This document shows, piece after piece, positions 24,557 to 33,611 of a stretch of DNA of 64,000 bases (position 1 is its first letter; each line of letters starts with the position of its first letter). Where the stretch lies: assembly GCF_025273675.1 (NCBI RefSeq), contig NZ_CP045809.1, positions 2,914,001 through 2,978,000 on the forward strand, read 5' to 3'. Below the pieces are notes generated by a model. The model made no database searches and had not been told where the DNA came from. It saw nothing but the letters and a program-made list of their open reading frames with translations. The position numbers were made by a program, and so were the translations under genes. The stretch is from Gordonia pseudamarae (GTDB lineage Bacteria > Actinomycetota > Actinomycetes > Mycobacteriales > Mycobacteriaceae).

Positions 24557-26545
24557 ATGTCCTCAACCGAAACACCCGGGACCGGAATCCCCGCGACGAC
24601 CACCGTCAAGGAGATGACCCTTCGCGGAATCGTCCTCGGCGGCGTCATCACCCTGGTGTTCACCGCCGCCAACGTCTATCTCGGTCTGCGTGTCGGATTG
24701 ACCTTCGCCACCGCCATTCCCGCCGCCGTGGTGTCGATGGCGATCCTGCGCTACTTCGCCGATCACTCGGTGATCGAGAACAATATCGTGCAGACCATCG
24801 CATCGGCCGCCGGCACGCTCTCGGCGATCATCTTCGTGATCCCGGGCCTGGTGATGATCGGCTGGTGGACGGGCTTCCCGTACTGGACGACGGTCGCGGT
24901 CTGCGCGATCGGCGGCATCCTGGGCGTCATGTACTCGATCCCGCTGCGGCGGGCATTGGTCACCGGATCGGATCTGCCCTACCCCGAGGGTGTGGCGGCG
25001 GCCGAGGTACTCAAGGTCGGCGATTCGACGACCGGTGCCGCGGAGAACAAGGCCGGGTTGCGGGTGATCCTGCTCGGCGCCGTCGCGTCGGCGGCATATT
25101 CACTGCTCACCAAGCTCAAGGTGATCAGCGACACCGTGTCGGGCACGCTGAAGATCGGCACCGGCGGCACCCTGTTCAACGCCGGAATCCTGATGTCGCT
25201 CATCGGAATCGGCCACCTGGTGGGTGTCGCCGTCGGCATCGCGATGCTGGTGGGTCTGCTGATCTCGTACGCGGTGCTGCTGCCGATCAAGTCACAGGAC
25301 AAGGCCACGCCCGGAGACCTGCTGTCGGATGTGATCGGTTCGGTGTTCAGCCAGGAAGTGCGGCTCATCGGTGCGGGCGCCATCGCGATCGCCGCGATCT
25401 GGACCCTGGCCAAGATCATGGGCCCGATCGTCCAAGGCATGACCTCGGCGATGCAGTCGACCCGGGCACGGCGCGAGGGCGCCAGCGTGGACGTCACCGA
25501 ACGGGATATCCCGGTCACCATCGTCGGCGGCACCATTCTGGTGTTGCTCATCCCGATCGCGTTCATGCTGTGGGACTTCGCCCACGACACGGTCCTGAGT
25601 GGCGGTTCGGCCGGAATCATCACGGTCAGCGTCGTCTTCGTTTTCGTGATCGGTCTGGCCGTGGCCGCCGTCTGCGGCTACATGGCCGGGCTCATCGGAT
25701 CGTCGAACAGCCCCATCTCGGGTGTGGGCATCCTGGTGGTGCTGATCGCCGCCATCCTGATCAAGGCGACCTTCGGCGACACCGACGAGACCCACATCCA
25801 GGCACTCGTCGCGTTCACCCTATTCACCGCCGCCATTGTGTTCGGTGTGGCCACCATCTCCAACGACAACCTGCAAGACCTCAAGACAGGTCAGCTCGTG
25901 GGCGCCACCCCGTGGAAACAGCAGGTGGCACTGGTGATCAGGGTGTTGTTCGGATCCGCGGTGATCCCGCCGATCCTGAGCCTGATGTACGACGCTTTCG
26001 GTTTCGTCGGCGCCCCCGGCGAAACCGAGGACTCGCTGGCCGCCCCGCAGGCGGGTCTGCTCAAGGATCTGACCCAGGGCGTTCTGGGCGGCGACCTGGA
26101 CTGGGCGCTCATCGGTGTGGGCGCGCTCATCGGGGCCGGGGTCATCGTGATCGACGAGGTCCTGGCCCGCACGACACGGTTCCGGCTGCCGCCCCTGGCC
26201 GTGGGCATGGGCATGTACCTGCCGATGGCGGTGACGCTGATCATCCCGGTCGGCGCGTTCCTGGGCGCGTTCTACAACAGGTGGGCCGAGCGTTCGGGCG
26301 GCAACGTGGAGCACAAGAAGCGGATGGGCACGCTGCTGGCCACCGGCCTGATCGTCGGCGAGGCACTCTTCGGTGTGGTCTTCGCCGGGATCGTCGCCGC
26401 GACCAGCGACGACGGCGTGTTGCAGATCGTGGGCGACGGATTCGACAAGTGGGCCCAGGCACTCGGGGTGATCGTGTTCGCCGGTTCGCTGGCGTGGCTG
26501 TACAACCGCACGCAGCGGATCTCAAGCGCCGAGCCCGGCAAGTAG
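24557..26545 (+). CDS. OPT-family oligopeptide transporter
   Basis: 662 residues with about 15 hydrophobic helices. OPT signatures: TLRGIVLGGVITLVFTAANVYLGLRVGLTFATAIPAA-type first segment, ENNIVQTIASAAGTLSAIIFVIPGLVM, RALVTGSDLPYPEGVAAAEVLK and late SLAWLYNRTQR. OPT proteins are proton-driven secondary importers of small peptides or metal-chelate compounds. A ggacggacct stretch precedes the ATG. A terminator separates it from the ABC transporter, so it has its own promoter. It converges on the marR gene with one base between stops. Confidence 0.9.
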   Translation: MSSTETPGTGIPATTTVKEMTLRGIVLGGVITLVFTAANVYLGLRVGLTFATAIPAAVVSMAILRYFADHSVIENNIVQTIASAAGTLSAIIFVIPGLVMIGWWTGFPYWTTVAVCAIGGILGVMYSIPLRRALVTGSDLPYPEGVAAAEVLKVGDSTTGAAENKAGLRVILLGAVASAAYSLLTKLKVISDTVSGTLKIGTGGTLFNAGILMSLIGIGHLVGVAVGIAMLVGLLISYAVLLPIKSQDKATPGDLLSDVIGSVFSQEVRLIGAGAIAIAAIWTLAKIMGPIVQGMTSAMQSTRARREGASVDVTERDIPVTIVGGTILVLLIPIAFMLWDFAHDTVLSGGSAGIITVSVVFVFVIGLAVAAVCGYMAGLIGSSNSPISGVGILVVLIAAILIKATFGDTDETHIQALVAFTLFTAAIVFGVATISNDNLQDLKTGQLVGATPWKQQVALVIRVLFGSAVIPPILSLMYDAFGFVGAPGETEDSLAAPQAGLLKDLTQGVLGGDLDWALIGVGALIGAGVIVIDEVLARTTRFRLPPLAVGMGMYLPMAVTLIIPVGAFLGAFYNRWAERSGGNVEHKKRMGTLLATGLIVGEALFGVVFAGIVAATSDDGVLQIVGDGFDKWAQALGVIVFAGSLAWLYNRTQRISSAEPGK

Positions 26546-26546
26546 T

Positions 26547-27068
26547 TCATCGCGAACGGCGCAGATGGTCCTCGACCAGTTCGAGTACGGCCAGGGCGGC
26601 ACCCGCCTGGCCGGAGCGCTCGCCCAGCGCCTCGCCCACGATCTCCGACCAGGTGGCGTACAGCATCGCGATCCCCGCGCGCGCGGTGTCGGTCACGTCG
26701 AGGCTGACCTGACGGGAATCGGTACCGCGGCGGCGGCGCTCCACCAGGGCTTTGGCGGTCAGGCTGCGCAGCGCCGTGCTGATGTTGCTGCGCTGCAGTC
26801 CGGTCGCCTCGGCGACCTCGGTCGGTGTGCAGCCGGGGTTGCGGTGCACCCACCGCATCACCGTCGCCTCGGTACCGGTCAGCGGCGGTAGACCGGACAC
26901 GGCCAGCGATCGCGGCTCGAGTTCTCGTGCCACCCGCAAGATCGCGTCGGCCAGTTCGGCCGGCACCGAATCGGTTGTGCCGACGTCCGGCGTGGGTGAT
27001 CCGAGTGCCGTGGCCCCGGCCGGGCCGCTCGGGGTTGTCACCGGTGTTGTCGCATCGGGCATCGCCAT
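26547..27068 (-). CDS. MarR-family transcriptional regulator
   Basis: 173 residues. The winged helix-turn-helix is central: LTGTEATVMRWVHRNP, TPTEVAEATGLQRSNISTALRSLTAKALVERRR (recognition helix and wing start), then GTDSRQVSLDVT. A helical C-terminus (MLYATWSEIVGEALGERS) supplies the dimer interface. The first 35 residues are disordered and Pro/Thr-rich, so the start could be a few codons later. It is divergent from a Bcr/CflA efflux pump; MarR repressors usually control the adjacent pump and themselves. Direct and inverted repeats in the shared 157-bp region are candidate operators. Confidence 0.88.
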   Translation of the reverse strand: MAMPDATTPVTTPSGPAGATALGSPTPDVGTTDSVPAELADAILRVARELEPRSLAVSGLPPLTGTEATVMRWVHRNPGCTPTEVAEATGLQRSNISTALRSLTAKALVERRRRGTDSRQVSLDVTDTARAGIAMLYATWSEIVGEALGERSGQAGAALAVLELVEDHLRRSR

Positions 27069-27092
27069 CTCCGGAACTGTACATCGGGCCGT

Positions 27093-27122
27093 CTACACAT
27101 CAGGTCACCTACACATCAGGTC
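27093..27122. promoter_or_regulatory. Direct repeat upstream of marR
   Basis: Two exact copies of ctacacatcaggtc (27093-27106 and 27109-27122), 16 bp apart, begin 25 bp upstream of the marR start. Spacing of about 1.5 helical turns and closeness to the start suggest either operator half-sites or a simple slippage duplication. Confidence 0.35.
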
Positions 27123-27168
27123 GGGTACACCAGATCCTCGCGTACCTGAATGCTTTACATCCGGCAAG

Positions 27169-27188
27169 TAGTTATGTTTTAATAACTA
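27169..27188. promoter_or_regulatory. Inverted repeat in the marR/MFS promoter region
   Basis: TAGTTAT-gtttta-ATAACTA, a 7-bp perfect dyad in the only AT-rich patch of the divergent region, 38 bp before the MFS start. MarR dimers bind such 16-20 bp dyads. TTTACA (27154-27159) nearby could be a -35 for the pump gene. Confidence 0.5.
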
Positions 27189-27225
27189 TATCACCACCGA
27201 CCCCCTCCCCAAGAATCGACGGCAC

Positions 27226-28482
27226 ATGCAGCAGACACCCACCGAGTCCACGACGGACACACCATCGATCCCCGACCGCCCGTCCGGTACCGACAGCGCA
27301 CTGACGACCAGACTTCTCCTCATCCTCGCCCTGCTCTCCGCGGTGGCCCCTCTGTCGATCGACCTGTACCTGCCGGCCTTCCCCTCGATGGCCGAGGACC
27401 TATCCACCTCTACATCCGCGGTCCAGCTCACCCTCACCGCCTTTCTCGTCGGAATCACCATCGGGCAGTTGATCTTCGGACCCCTCTCCGACAGGTTCGG
27501 CAGGCTACGGCCACTGCTGATCGGAGCGGTGCTGTGCGTGGTCGCGAGCATCGTCGCGGTCATCGCCCCGAGTATCTCGATCCTGGTGGCGGCCCGGCTG
27601 TTTCAGGGCATCGGAGGTGCCGCGGGCATGGTCATCGGCCGCGCCGTCATCTCGGACGTGGCCCGCGGCAAGGCCGCGGCACGGGCATTCAGCCTGATGA
27701 TGATCGTCGGCGGCATCGCCCCGGTGATCGCGCCGATGATCGGCGGATTCCTGGTCGATCCGCTGGGCTGGCGCGGTATTCTCACCGTGGTTCTCGGGCT
27801 GGCCGTGATCATGGTGGTGTGCGTCTTATTCGGAATCAGGGAAACCCTCCCGGCCGCACGCCGTGCGGAACTGAAAGCGCTCCGAGCACAGAGTGATTCA
27901 CCGTACGAAGCGCTGCGCTCGCGCGAGTTCCTCTCCTACACCCTGACCTTCGGGTTCTCCTTCGCGGTCATGATGGCATACATCTCCGCCTCGCCGTTCG
28001 TCTATCAGGACATGATGGGCCTGAGCAGCATATGGTACGGAATCATGTTTGGCTGCAACGCTTTCGCATTGATGATCGTCAGCGGTGTCGCGGCCCGGCT
28101 CGCCGCGGTCCGCTCGGCGCGCGGCATGCTCGCCACCGGCGTCGCAGCCATGGCCACCGGAGTCGCGGCCCTGGCCCTGCTCGTGGCCGCCGGTGTCGAC
28201 CCCATCTGGCTCAGCGTTCCACTGTTCTTCGCCATCGCCTCCCTCGGCCTGATCCTCGGCAACGCCACCGCGCTGGCGCTCGGCGCCGTGCCGGCCGCCG
28301 CCGGCAGCGCATCGGCCGTGCTCGGCGCCCTACAGTTCGGGCTGGCCGCCGTCGTCTCCCCGCTGGTCGGACTCGGGGGCGAGGACACCGCCGCCCCGAT
28401 GGCCGTCGTGATGGGCATATCGGCCGTCATCGCCGTCATCGCCTTCCTGACATCGGGCCGCACCACGACCCGGGCCGCATAG
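27226..28482 (+). CDS. Bcr/CflA-family MFS drug efflux transporter
   Basis: 418 residues, 12 predicted helices. After a polar N-terminus (22 residues), TM1 has SAVAPLSIDLYLPAFPSM, the Bcr/CflA hallmark. The loop 2-3 MFS motif is GPLSDRFGRLRPLLIG, and motif C-like GGIAPVIAPMIGGFL marks antiporters. It should export drugs or small metabolites by proton antiport. Regulation by the divergent MarR protein is likely from the arrangement and the dyad between them. A very strong double hairpin lies just after the stop. Confidence 0.9.
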   Translation: MQQTPTESTTDTPSIPDRPSGTDSALTTRLLLILALLSAVAPLSIDLYLPAFPSMAEDLSTSTSAVQLTLTAFLVGITIGQLIFGPLSDRFGRLRPLLIGAVLCVVASIVAVIAPSISILVAARLFQGIGGAAGMVIGRAVISDVARGKAAARAFSLMMIVGGIAPVIAPMIGGFLVDPLGWRGILTVVLGLAVIMVVCVLFGIRETLPAARRAELKALRAQSDSPYEALRSREFLSYTLTFGFSFAVMMAYISASPFVYQDMMGLSSIWYGIMFGCNAFALMIVSGVAARLAAVRSARGMLATGVAAMATGVAALALLVAAGVDPIWLSVPLFFAIASLGLILGNATALALGAVPAAAGSASAVLGALQFGLAAVVSPLVGLGGEDTAAPMAVVMGISAVIAVIAFLTSGRTTTRAA

Positions 28483-28497
28483 CGGCACCGGCCCCCT

Positions 28498-28551
28498 GTT
28501 GTCCCGTCCGTGTGGTGGCCGCCCCGCCGGCCACCACACGGACGGGACAAC
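28498..28551. terminator. 24-bp perfect hairpin between convergent genes
   Basis: The left arm starts GTTGTCCCGTCCGTG at 28498 and ends at 28521; the right arm (28528-28551) is its exact complement around the loop ccccgc. It sits 15 bp after the MFS stop and about 100 bp from the converging binding-protein gene, so it can terminate from either side. A 24-bp perfect stem is longer than an ordinary terminator. Confidence 0.75.
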
Positions 28552-28554
28552 GGA

Positions 28555-28600
28555 ATCGGCCCGCCGCCCCCGATTCGTGAAGTGGGGGCAGCGGGCCGAT
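28555..28600. terminator. Second, nested hairpin between convergent genes
   Basis: Outer stem ATCGGCCCGC (28555-28564) with GCGGGCCGAT (28591-28600); an inner CCCCC/GGGGG pair closes the loop gattcgtgaagt. It starts three bases after the 24-bp hairpin and probably terminates the binding-protein transcript coming from the right. Confidence 0.6.
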
Positions 28601-28612
28601 CCGGTCGCCGCT

Positions 28613-28644
28613 CAGGCGATCAGGCGATCAGGCGATCAGGCGAT
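28613..28644. repeat. 8-bp tandem array (caggcgat x4) after a stop codon
   Basis: Four exact copies of caggcgat, beginning 8 bp beyond the stop of the binding-protein gene on its transcript side. The unit cannot keep frame and lies in the 3' untranslated region, between the stop and the double hairpin. Confidence 0.9.
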
Positions 28645-28652
28645 CACGGCGC

Positions 28653-29876
28653 TTACCCGATGACATCACCGCAGACCGGTGAGGCATCCTTGCGCGGCAC
28701 GAAGGCCTCGCCCTCCAGGTCTATCAGGAAGTAGCACTCACGGTCGGGCGAGATGTCGGTGAAGCTGCGCTTGAGCGGGAACAGACCACCGGCGTCCCAG
28801 TTCTCGTCGGCGCGCAGTGTGGTCATGAAGTCGGCCTGCGAGGCATCACAGCCCGCCTTCTCCAGGCCGTAGATCAGCAGATCGGCCGCCCACCAGCCGT
28901 AGGTCTGACCGAAGGTGGGTATGCCGGTGGCCGATCCGGCGTACTTCTTCAGTGCTTCCGAATACTTCTGCGTGGCAGGGGTGTTCAACTCGACGGGAGT
29001 GAACTGCGGCATGAAGGTCATCCCCTGGGCCCCCTTGACCGCGGGTGCCGACGCCAGTAGGTCACCGCCGTAACCCGACGCCGACATCACGCTCTTGAGG
29101 GTGACCCCGGACTGCCTGAGACCGGCGATGATGGCCATCGAGGTCTCCGGGTTGACCGGCAGGAACACCGCCTGTGCCCCGGAATTCTTGATACCCAGCA
29201 CGATCGAGCCCACATCGCTGGAACCGAGGGCGAGTTTGTCGTAGAACAGGCCACGGCTCAGACCGGCCTTGTCCGCCGAGCGCAGGATCTGCTCGGCGCC
29301 CTTGCGAGAGGATTCGGTGTCGTAGGAGACCGCCGCCACCTTGGTGACGCCGAGCTTCTTCCAGTACTCCCCGATCGTCGAGTAGGTCTTGTCATAGTCA
29401 GGGACCTTCGGCGCGGCGGCGAACAGGTTGTTGCCGGACTGCAGCCACTGCGGCGCGGCGTCGAAGGCACCGCCGATCACCGGAGTGGATGCGCCCGTGG
29501 TGGTGACGAACTGCGCGGCGCCGAAAAAGTACGACGAGATGCCGACCATCGCGTACACCTTGTCCTGCTGGATCAGCTTCTGCGCACCGGCGAGCGCGCC
29601 CTGCGGACCGGACTGGTCGTCGGCGGTGACGAGGTTGAACTCGGTGGACGAGCATGCGCCGCCGGAATCCCGGTATGCCTTGAACCGCGCCTGCATGGCC
29701 TGGTCGACGCCCTTGAACGCGGCGCTGGCCGGACCGCTCTGCGACATCAGCAGACCGACCCTGACCGACTCACCGGCGGACGTGCCGTCGTCACCGCCGC
29801 CGCACGCCGTCGCGATCATCGTCACCGCGGCGAGCACACCGGCGGCCCGAACAGCAGTCTTTCGCAAAACCCTCAC
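28653..29876 (-). CDS. Liv/urea-type ABC transporter substrate-binding lipoprotein
   Basis: 407 residues. Lipoprotein signal MRVLRKTAVRAAGVLAAVTMIATACGGGDDG with lipobox ATAC. The mature part is a type I periplasmic-binding fold: RVGLLMSQSGPASAAFKGVDQA, DDQSGPQGALAGAQKLIQQDKV, MVGISSYFFGAAQFV, VAAVSYDTESSRKGAEQIL and NSGAQAVFLPVNPETSMAIIAGLRQSG. It differs clearly from the LivK at 12.9-14.1 kb, so the two importers probably take different substrates. It is divergent from the permease/ATPase operon (30074 onward), with a candidate operator palindrome between them. Confidence 0.88.
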   Translation of the reverse strand: MRVLRKTAVRAAGVLAAVTMIATACGGGDDGTSAGESVRVGLLMSQSGPASAAFKGVDQAMQARFKAYRDSGGACSSTEFNLVTADDQSGPQGALAGAQKLIQQDKVYAMVGISSYFFGAAQFVTTTGASTPVIGGAFDAAPQWLQSGNNLFAAAPKVPDYDKTYSTIGEYWKKLGVTKVAAVSYDTESSRKGAEQILRSADKAGLSRGLFYDKLALGSSDVGSIVLGIKNSGAQAVFLPVNPETSMAIIAGLRQSGVTLKSVMSASGYGGDLLASAPAVKGAQGMTFMPQFTPVELNTPATQKYSEALKKYAGSATGIPTFGQTYGWWAADLLIYGLEKAGCDASQADFMTTLRADENWDAGGLFPLKRSFTDISPDRECYFLIDLEGEAFVPRKDASPVCGDVIG

Positions 29877-29963
29877 CAGCCTTCAACGAAAACACGTGCC
29901 TCCGACATCGGAACCCACAGTGGCCACCAGTCTGGAAGACCCTTACTGTTGCCCTTTCGGAGT

Positions 29964-29980
29964 TGACAACTGTTGTGTCA
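29964..29980. promoter_or_regulatory. Palindrome in the divergent promoter of the second Liv system
   Basis: TGACAACTGTTGTGTCA has TGACA/TGTCA arms, with ACAACTGTTGT forming an inner 11-bp palindrome. It overlaps a consensus -35 hexamer TTGACA (29963-29968) reading toward the permease operon, a typical repressor position. No regulator gene is adjacent. Confidence 0.45.
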
Positions 29981-30073
29981 TCCGTCACGTTAACATGCAG
30001 CGATCGGGAAACCACCAGTATCCGGCGGACCAGACCCCGATCGGACCGTCGACGACATTGCGGAGGGGTACGT

Positions 30074-32056
30074 GTGCTCTCGTACGTGCTGGTAGGTCTC
30101 TCACTCGGCGCGATCTACGCGATCGCCGCCGGATCACTGGTGATCACCTATGTGGCCTCGGGGATCTTCAACCTGTCGTTCGCGGCGATGGCCTACACCG
30201 TGGCCCGCTGCTACTACTTCCTCAACACCGAGCAGGGCTGGGGCATCCTCGCCTCGGCGGTGGTCAGCCTCGGCGTCTTCGCGCCGCTGCTCGGGATCGT
30301 GCTCTACGCGGTGCTGTTCCGGCACCTGCGGCTGCGCTCCACACCGGTCAAGCTGGTCGCGACGATCGGCCTGTCGGTGGCGTTGCCGCCGCTGGTGAAC
30401 CTGATCTTCGGCACCCTCACCAACCCCACCGCACCCGGCCTCGCACCGCGCCCGCTGGGGGTGATCACCGTCTTCGACACCGCCGTCAACGGCGATCAGA
30501 TCGCCACCTACCTCGGGCTGGTGGTGGTGCTGGTCGCCGGCATCGGCCTCCTGCGGTTCACCTCGGTGGGACTGAAGGTGCGGGCCCTGGTCGACTCGGA
30601 GGCGATGACCGCCCTCAATGGCATCAGCCCCGGCCGGGTCTCCGTCGGGGTGTGGGCGGCCAGCAGCGTGCTGGCCGGACTCGCCGGCATCCTGGTGGCC
30701 CCCACCGCGGGCCTGTCCGCCGAGGCGATGACCGGCCTGATGGCGACCGCCTTCGCGGCGGTCGTGGCGGCCCGGCTGCGCCACCTGGGTGTGGCGATCG
30801 GGGTGGCGCTGATGATCGGCGTGGTCACCGGCGTGGTGCAGAAGTTCGTCAACGCCGACAGCGATGTGGCGGCCAAACTGGTACCCGGCGTGCCGTTCGT
30901 GCTGATGCTGCTGTTCCTGATCTATCACGCCTTCCGCGGGCAGGCGGGTGATCTGGTCAGCGGCGGCGGACTGGACCGGTCGATCAGTACCCAGGCTGAT
31001 GAGAACTCCACCACGACAAGAGACCTCACCGCCGTACCGGTGTGGCGCCAGCCCGGTGTGATCGCCGCGGCCGTGGTGTTCGTGGTGGTCGCGATCGCAC
31101 CGCTGGGCCTCGACGAGTACTGGACGGCCCGGGTCACCGCCGGCATCTGTCTGGCCATCGCCATGCTCTCCTACACACTGCTGGTCGGTGAGGGAGGCAT
31201 GGTGTGGCTCTCGCAGATCACCTTCGCCGGACTCGGTGCGATCATCGCCGCCGAACTCGCCACCGACCACGGTCTGCCCGCCCTGCTCGCGATCGTCGTG
31301 GCCGCCCTGCTCGTCACGCCCGTCGGCGTGCTCATCGGCATCCTCACCATCAGGCTCGGCGACCTGTATGTCGCGCTGGTCACCCTCAGTTTCGGCCTGC
31401 TCGTCACCACACTCGTGTTCACCACCGACAGCATCGCCAACTACGGCATGGGCGTGGCGCTGCTGCGTCCCGACGTCGTCTCCGACAGCACATCATTCGC
31501 ATATCTGGCACTTGTGGTGTTCGCGGTGACCGCGATCCTCGTGGCCAATCTGCGCCGCTCCACCACCGGCCTGGCGATCAGCGCCGTGCGGTGGAGCGAG
31601 AACGGTGCGCGCACCATCGGCCTGAGCATCGCCACGGTCAAGATCCTGCTGACCGCACCGGCCACCTTCGTCGCAGCCGTCGGCGGCGGCTTCCTGGCCA
31701 TGAACTTCGGCTCCACCCTGCCCGACAGCTTCAGCCCGTTCCACGGCCTGGTGTGGCTCGCCGTCCTGGTCACCGTCGGATCGCGGTCGATCGTCGCCGC
31801 ACTGGTGGCCGGCGTGCTCTTCTACCTGATGCCCGCCGTCTTCGACAACTATCTGCCCTCGGATCTGGCGGAGGTACCCACCATCCTGTTCGGTCTCGGC
31901 GCGATCATGGTGGCCCGCAACCCCGAAGGGGTCATCGCCCAATTCGGCGACGCCGCGACAGGTGTGGTCGAACGGCTCCGGCGCTCCGCCCCACCGCCGG
32001 ATGCGGCGGACCCGGATTCTTCCCCGAACAAGGTGATCGGAGGCACGTCAGCATGA
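30074..32056 (+). CDS. Fused LivH-LivM permease of an ABC importer
   Basis: 660 residues from a GTG with GGAGGGG five bases upstream; the open frame extends further left but without a better start. Residues 1-300 are a LivH domain (VGLSLGAIYAIAAGSLVITYVASGIFNLSF; docking loop GLKVRALVDSEAMTALNGI). After a polar linker (SGGGLDRSISTQADENSTTTRD), residues about 320-620 are a LivM domain (LLVGEGGMVWLSQITFAGLGAII; GDLYVALVTLSFGLLVTTLVF; loop GLAISAVRWSENGARTIGL). Separate permease genes are the rule, as in the importer at 8.7-14 kb, so the fusion stands out. The stop overlaps the next ATPase start (ATGA). Confidence 0.9.
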   Translation: MLSYVLVGLSLGAIYAIAAGSLVITYVASGIFNLSFAAMAYTVARCYYFLNTEQGWGILASAVVSLGVFAPLLGIVLYAVLFRHLRLRSTPVKLVATIGLSVALPPLVNLIFGTLTNPTAPGLAPRPLGVITVFDTAVNGDQIATYLGLVVVLVAGIGLLRFTSVGLKVRALVDSEAMTALNGISPGRVSVGVWAASSVLAGLAGILVAPTAGLSAEAMTGLMATAFAAVVAARLRHLGVAIGVALMIGVVTGVVQKFVNADSDVAAKLVPGVPFVLMLLFLIYHAFRGQAGDLVSGGGLDRSISTQADENSTTTRDLTAVPVWRQPGVIAAAVVFVVVAIAPLGLDEYWTARVTAGICLAIAMLSYTLLVGEGGMVWLSQITFAGLGAIIAAELATDHGLPALLAIVVAALLVTPVGVLIGILTIRLGDLYVALVTLSFGLLVTTLVFTTDSIANYGMGVALLRPDVVSDSTSFAYLALVVFAVTAILVANLRRSTTGLAISAVRWSENGARTIGLSIATVKILLTAPATFVAAVGGGFLAMNFGSTLPDSFSPFHGLVWLAVLVTVGSRSIVAALVAGVLFYLMPAVFDNYLPSDLAEVPTILFGLGAIMVARNPEGVIAQFGDAATGVVERLRRSAPPPDAADPDSSPNKVIGGTSA

Positions 32057-32871
32057 GCGCAACCACCGATGTATCGCTCCCGGCACGACTGTCCGCCCGC
32101 GATGTGACGATGCGTTTCGGCGGCCTCGTCGCACTCGACAACGTGTCGATCGATGTCCCGCCACGCTCCGTCGTCGGCCTCGTCGGACCCAACGGTGCCG
32201 GCAAGAGCACTCTGTTCGGAGTGCTGTCGGGACTGCTCACCCCCAGTGCGGGCACGGTGACACTCGACGGCACCGATATCACCCGGACCTCCGCCCGCGC
32301 CCGCGCACGGCGCGGCATGGCACGCACATTCCAGCATCCCGAACTCTTCACCACGCTGACCGTGCGCGAGCACGTCGTCCTGGCCGACCGGGTCCGGCAC
32401 TCGGGGGCACGACTGTGGACCGACGCCATCACCGGCCGGGGTCTGCGCCGCCCACCGGCCGACGAGACCGCCCGCGTCGACTCCCTCATCGACGCCCTCG
32501 GGCTCGGACCGATCGCGCACCGCAGGATCGGCGACCTCCCGCTCGGCTCATGCCGGCTGGTAGAAGTGGCGCGCGCACTGGCGGTGCGGCCCAGGCTCGT
32601 GTTGCTCGACGAACCGTCCTCGGGACTGGACGTGACCGAAACGGCCGAACTCGCCGACGTGCTGCAGCAGGTGGTGGCCACCCACGACGTGTCGTTGCTG
32701 TTCGTCGAACACGACGTGGAGCTGGTGCTGCGCATCTGCGACTCGGTGCACGTCCTGGACTTCGGCGTGAAGATCGCCGCCGGCACACCCGATCAGATCC
32801 GCGAGGATCCCGCCGTACGTGCCGCCTATCTCGGCGCCGACGTCACCCCCGCACAGGAGGCACAGTCATGA
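32053..32871 (+). CDS. Liv-type ABC transporter ATPase (LivG-like)
   Basis: 272 residues starting at an ATG that overlaps the permease stop by 4 bp. Walker A GPNGAGKST, LivG-type RRGMARTFQHPELFTTLTVREHV, signature LPLGSCRLVEVARAL (a degenerate LSGGQ, normal for LivG) and Walker B LVLLDEPSSGLD, then EHDVELVLRICD. Works with the following LivF-like ATPase on the fused permease. The substrate is unknown; the family imports branched-chain amino acids, urea, short amides and related compounds. Confidence 0.92.
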   Translation: MSATTDVSLPARLSARDVTMRFGGLVALDNVSIDVPPRSVVGLVGPNGAGKSTLFGVLSGLLTPSAGTVTLDGTDITRTSARARARRGMARTFQHPELFTTLTVREHVVLADRVRHSGARLWTDAITGRGLRRPPADETARVDSLIDALGLGPIAHRRIGDLPLGSCRLVEVARALAVRPRLVLLDEPSSGLDVTETAELADVLQQVVATHDVSLLFVEHDVELVLRICDSVHVLDFGVKIAAGTPDQIREDPAVRAAYLGADVTPAQEAQS

Positions 32872-33611
32872 CCGACACCCAGCCGGACACCGCCCCACTC
32901 CTGCGGGTCCACAACCTGACCGCCGGCTACGGTCCGGCGCAGGCACTGTTCGGGGTATCCCTGGACGTACCGGCCCGATCCGCGGTGGCGGTCCTCGGCC
33001 CCAACGGTGCGGGCAAGTCGACGCTGGCCCGGGCGCTGTCCGGGCTGATCCCGACCACCGGCGGCAGCGTCGAGTTCGCCGGACGCACCATCACCGGCGC
33101 CTCTGCCACCGCCATCCGGCGCGCGGGCCTGGTGCATCTGCCCGAAGGGCGTGGCATCTTCCCCGGACTGACCGTGCAGGAGAATCTGCGGCTGGCGCTG
33201 TCCGTCGACAAGATCGACCCCGCCGAGGCCTTCGACCGCGCGTTCGGGTTCTTCCCCGCGCTGGCCGAACGGCGCAAGCAGACCGCGGGCACCCTGTCGG
33301 GCGGCGAACAGCAGATGCTGTCGCTCTCGCGGGCGCTGATGGTGAATCCGCGACTGGTGATCGCCGACGAGATGTCGCTGGGACTGGCGCCGATGCTGGT
33401 CGACGCGGTCTTCGACGGCCTGCGAGCCGCGCTCGACGCGGGTGTGGCGGTGATCATGATCGAACAGTTCGCGGCCAAGGCCATCGCATTCGCCGATCAC
33501 TGCCTGATCCTGCAGCGTGGCGCGGTGGCATGGTCGGGCTCGTCCGCGCGGGCCGGCGGCGAACTGCTGCACCGCTATCTGGGTGCGGCCGGCGCGGGTG
33601 TCAGCGGCTGA
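32868..33611 (+). CDS. Liv-type ABC transporter ATPase (LivF-like)
   Basis: 247 residues; the ATG overlaps the previous stop (ATGA). Walker A GPNGAGKST, LivF hallmark LPEGRGIFPGLTVQENL, signature SGGEQQMLSLSRAL, and LVIADEMSLGLAP in the Walker B region, where the usual catalytic glutamate after D is present (ADE). Instead of the standard EQN it has IEQFAAKAIAFAD. Last gene of the operon; its end overlaps the 3' end of the convergent dedA-family gene by 11 bp. Confidence 0.92.
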   Translation: MTDTQPDTAPLLRVHNLTAGYGPAQALFGVSLDVPARSAVAVLGPNGAGKSTLARALSGLIPTTGGSVEFAGRTITGASATAIRRAGLVHLPEGRGIFPGLTVQENLRLALSVDKIDPAEAFDRAFGFFPALAERRKQTAGTLSGGEQQMLSLSRALMVNPRLVIADEMSLGLAPMLVDAVFDGLRAALDAGVAVIMIEQFAAKAIAFADHCLILQRGAVAWSGSSARAGGELLHRYLGAAGAGVSG

